Assembly: GCA_017464305.1 (NCBI GenBank)
Contig: JAFUDS010000017.1
Location: 1-64,000, forward strand
Length of the DNA: 64,000 nucleotides
DNA from: Clostridia bacterium
Lineage (GTDB): Bacteria; Bacillota; Clostridia; Christensenellales; Aristaeellaceae
Direction: 5' to 3'
Shown in pieces: positions 62,348 through 64,000 of the stretch. The first letter of the stretch is position 1. The number at the start of each line of letters is the position of its first letter. The position numbers and the translations under genes were made by a program. The notes beneath the pieces were generated by a model. That model was not told the DNA's origin and searched no databases. It was given only the letters and a program-made list of their open reading frames with translations.

Positions 62348-62414
62348 CGCCAGCCTTATCCTTGGCGTTTGTACCCGCGAGAAGCCGTCCAAGTGAATCC
62401 TTGGGCGGTTTTCT
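62346..62414 (+). terminator. Two hairpins after the HU gene, second a terminator
   Basis: ACGCCA/TGGCGT (62346-62367) is followed by TTGT. A second stem CCGTCCAAG/CTTGGGCGG (62384-62407) is followed by TTTTCTT and is the better terminator. Confidence 0.78.
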
Positions 62415-62480
62415 TGCGCTTGCGGTTGATGATATTTCGAACCCGTCCGTATTGTATTGTCTGGATTGAAGGAGGAAGAA

Positions 62481-63374
62481 ATGATCGCTTATTATCACCT
62501 TCCCGGATTGTTCGAATTCTATGAGCTGTATCGGGTCTTCCTTCCCCTGTATCGTCAGCACAGAGAATACTTCTACGATTGGTGCGAAATCGGCTCTATT
62601 TACGGCGCACCTGCTGATGCCCTCTGGGGAGGCGGACGGGTAGGATTTGGGGAAGCAGAACCGGAAAAGGTGGCGGCGCTGACGCGGGAATTCGGGATTT
62701 CCGCCCGGCTGACCTTCAGCAATTCCCTGATCACGGAAGATTGCCTTTCTGACAGAAAATGCAATGAGCTATGCAGATTGTTCGAAAATAACGGTACGGC
62801 AGAGAATGGAGTAATCATTCATTCGGACCTGCTGCTTGCGTATCTTCGCCGGAGGTATCCCGGATTCTACTTCGTTTCATCAACGACCAAGGTGCTGACA
62901 GCATTTGACCAGATGGAGGCGGAGCTCAATCGGGATGAATTCCGATACGTAGTACCGGATTTCAGGCTGAACAAGGACTTTGAAGACCTTTTCAGGCTCT
63001 CGGAAGCACAGAAGCGGAAGGTTGAATTCCTTTGCAACGAATGCTGCTGGGTAGGATGTACAGAGCGGAAAGCATGCTACGAGAATGTCAGCCGGAAGGC
63101 GCTGGGAGAGACCATAGAGGATCACATCTGTGTTTCGCCAAAGGCTGGCGAAGGCTATCGATTTTCAGAAGCAATGAAGGGCCCGGCATTTATCGGAATT
63201 GAAGATATTCAGAAGATCTATTTGCCAAATCACTTCTCCCATTTCAAAATTGAGGGGAGAAGTCTGGGCAGCGCCGTCATCCTGGAATTCCTTCTCTACT
63301 ACATGACGAAGCCTGAGCATCAGCTGAAGGTACGGGAGGAGATCTACCTGGACAATATGTTGGATCTGTTTTGA
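62481..63374 (+). CDS. Uncharacterised protein with U32-peptidase-like features
   Basis: 297 residues. ATG at 62481 after AAGGAGG. A helical/beta-alternating pattern with NECCWVGCTERKACYENVSR (clustered Cys, possibly for a metal or Fe-S) and a later HFKIEGRSLG motif, which resembles the FKIEGR motif of U32 peptidase / hydroxylase proteins. SSTTKVLTAFDQMEAELNRD may be a barrel strand and loop. It might belong to a distant TIM-barrel group; not named with confidence. No signal peptide. Confidence 0.55.
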   Translation: MIAYYHLPGLFEFYELYRVFLPLYRQHREYFYDWCEIGSIYGAPADALWGGGRVGFGEAEPEKVAALTREFGISARLTFSNSLITEDCLSDRKCNELCRLFENNGTAENGVIIHSDLLLAYLRRRYPGFYFVSSTTKVLTAFDQMEAELNRDEFRYVVPDFRLNKDFEDLFRLSEAQKRKVEFLCNECCWVGCTERKACYENVSRKALGETIEDHICVSPKAGEGYRFSEAMKGPAFIGIEDIQKIYLPNHFSHFKIEGRSLGSAVILEFLLYYMTKPEHQLKVREEIYLDNMLDLF

Positions 63375-63581
63375 GACGTGGATGACCATAGATGCTGGGC
63401 GTGAAATTGGCAATCTTTTACACAGTTAACAAGACCAAAATCACAAGAAATCAAAAAACGGACTCGTTAAACGATCCTTTTCCAGCAGAGAAAGCGACAA
63501 CGTTTTAGATTGTTATCCCTGAAAACACAGGAGCGTATGCGGAAATACTGATAGCAAGGATATCGGGAGCGGAGGATTTGA

Positions 63582-64000
63582 ATGATTTTCAGAAAGTTCT
63601 TGAAACAGGATGCGCAGGCCGTATCGGACTTGATCACGCTCACATTGAGAACGAGCAACAGCAAGGATTACTCTCCGGAGTATCTGGAGAATGATATTCA
63701 ACGCTTACAGCCTGATGACATTGCAGGACGGGCTGAGGGGCAACATTTCTATGTGGCGGAGGAAGACGGAGAGATCATAGGCTGCGGAGCGATCGGTTCC
63801 TATTGGGGGAAGGAAGATGAAAGCAGTCTGTTCACGATTTTTGTACATCCAGACTATCAGGGGAGGGGCATTGGGAGGAAAATAATCGAAACCCTGGAGC
63901 AGGACGAGCTCGCGCTGCGGGCCAAGAGAATAGAAATTCCTGCCTCTATCACGGCGCTGCCCTTCTATCTTAAAATGGGATACACCTACAAAAACGGAAA
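63582..64000 (+). CDS. GNAT acetyltransferase, 3' end outside window
   Basis: ATG at 63582 with GGAGG eight bases upstream; the reading frame runs to the window edge (139 residues seen). MIFRKFLKQDAQAVSDLITL, GEIIGCGAIGSYWG, FVHPDYQGRGIGRKIIETLE (acetyl-CoA loop) and FYLKMGYTYKNGK show a single-domain GNAT. The missing part is only a few residues. 63375-63581 upstream has no gene. Confidence 0.88.
   Translation, partial: MIFRKFLKQDAQAVSDLITLTLRTSNSKDYSPEYLENDIQRLQPDDIAGRAEGQHFYVAEEDGEIIGCGAIGSYWGKEDESSLFTIFVHPDYQGRGIGRKIIETLEQDELALRAKRIEIPASITALPFYLKMGYTYKNG

Overview
The window is a contiguous piece of a Firmicutes (Clostridia-type) chromosome, GC-rich by eye, with the right-hand part of a prophage at its left end. 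The assignment rests on RemA, IreB, a short RpoZ, YicC next to Gmk, an ECF sigma pair, AGGAGG ribosome sites with frequent GTG/TTG starts, and DRTGG/PHP genes around an [FeFe]-hydrogenase-like protein. The genus cannot be named from sequence alone; an uncultured gut or rumen Clostridia lineage is my inference.

Positions 1-12.8 kb are prophage: end of the tape measure gene, distal tail protein, a large tail-tip/endopeptidase protein with a repeated coiled coil, two small tail or baseplate proteins, then a complete diversity-generating retroelement (DGR), then small XkdX-type proteins, an NlpC/P60 endolysin with SH3 domain, a coiled-coil membrane protein, a small zinc-finger protein and a holin. 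The prophage ends against the 3' end of tRNA-Arg(ACG), the likely attachment site. The DGR is the main discovery. The 3' end of the 582-aa target gene (variable repeat, VR, 7744-7892) is matched by a non-coding template repeat (TR, 8214-8361). Over 137 aligned bases there are 20 differences, and every one is at a TR adenine. A divergent YMDD reverse transcriptase (8663-9997) follows, and no Avd gene is visible.

13.1-24.3 kb is host chromosome: secreted 5'-nucleotidase, sirtuin, dCMP deaminase, a DUF6062 protein, then a DRTGG / ATPase / [FeFe]-hydrogenase-like / DRTGG / PHP operon that looks like a redox-sensing module, then yicC-remA-gmk-rpoZ-coaBC and a Uma2-type nuclease. 24.3-33.8 kb holds tRNA-Leu, a zinc-ribbon protein, phosphoglucomutase, an Lrp regulator with an aminotransferase, CapA, PsuG, QueH and a secreted PIG-L deacetylase. 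33.9-37.1 kb is a minus-strand glnS-gltX operon. 37.3-44.3 kb carries ireB, a secreted Ig-like repeat protein, mnmG, two small membrane coiled-coil proteins, a MATE exporter and tRNA-Pro(GGG).

44.6-64 kb carries an ECF sigma factor with a membrane partner, a GntR/UTRA regulator with a clear palindromic operator, two membrane proteins of unknown role, dapF, a secreted CHAP/peptidoglycan-binding protein, ispE, a DUF1934 protein, a large GH2 glycosidase, a GT4 glycosyltransferase with a flippase-like membrane protein, a double-GNAT protein, an ABC-2 transporter (ATPase plus two permeases), HU, a U32-like protein of unknown function and a GNAT gene cut by the window end. No CRISPR array or rRNA gene was seen.
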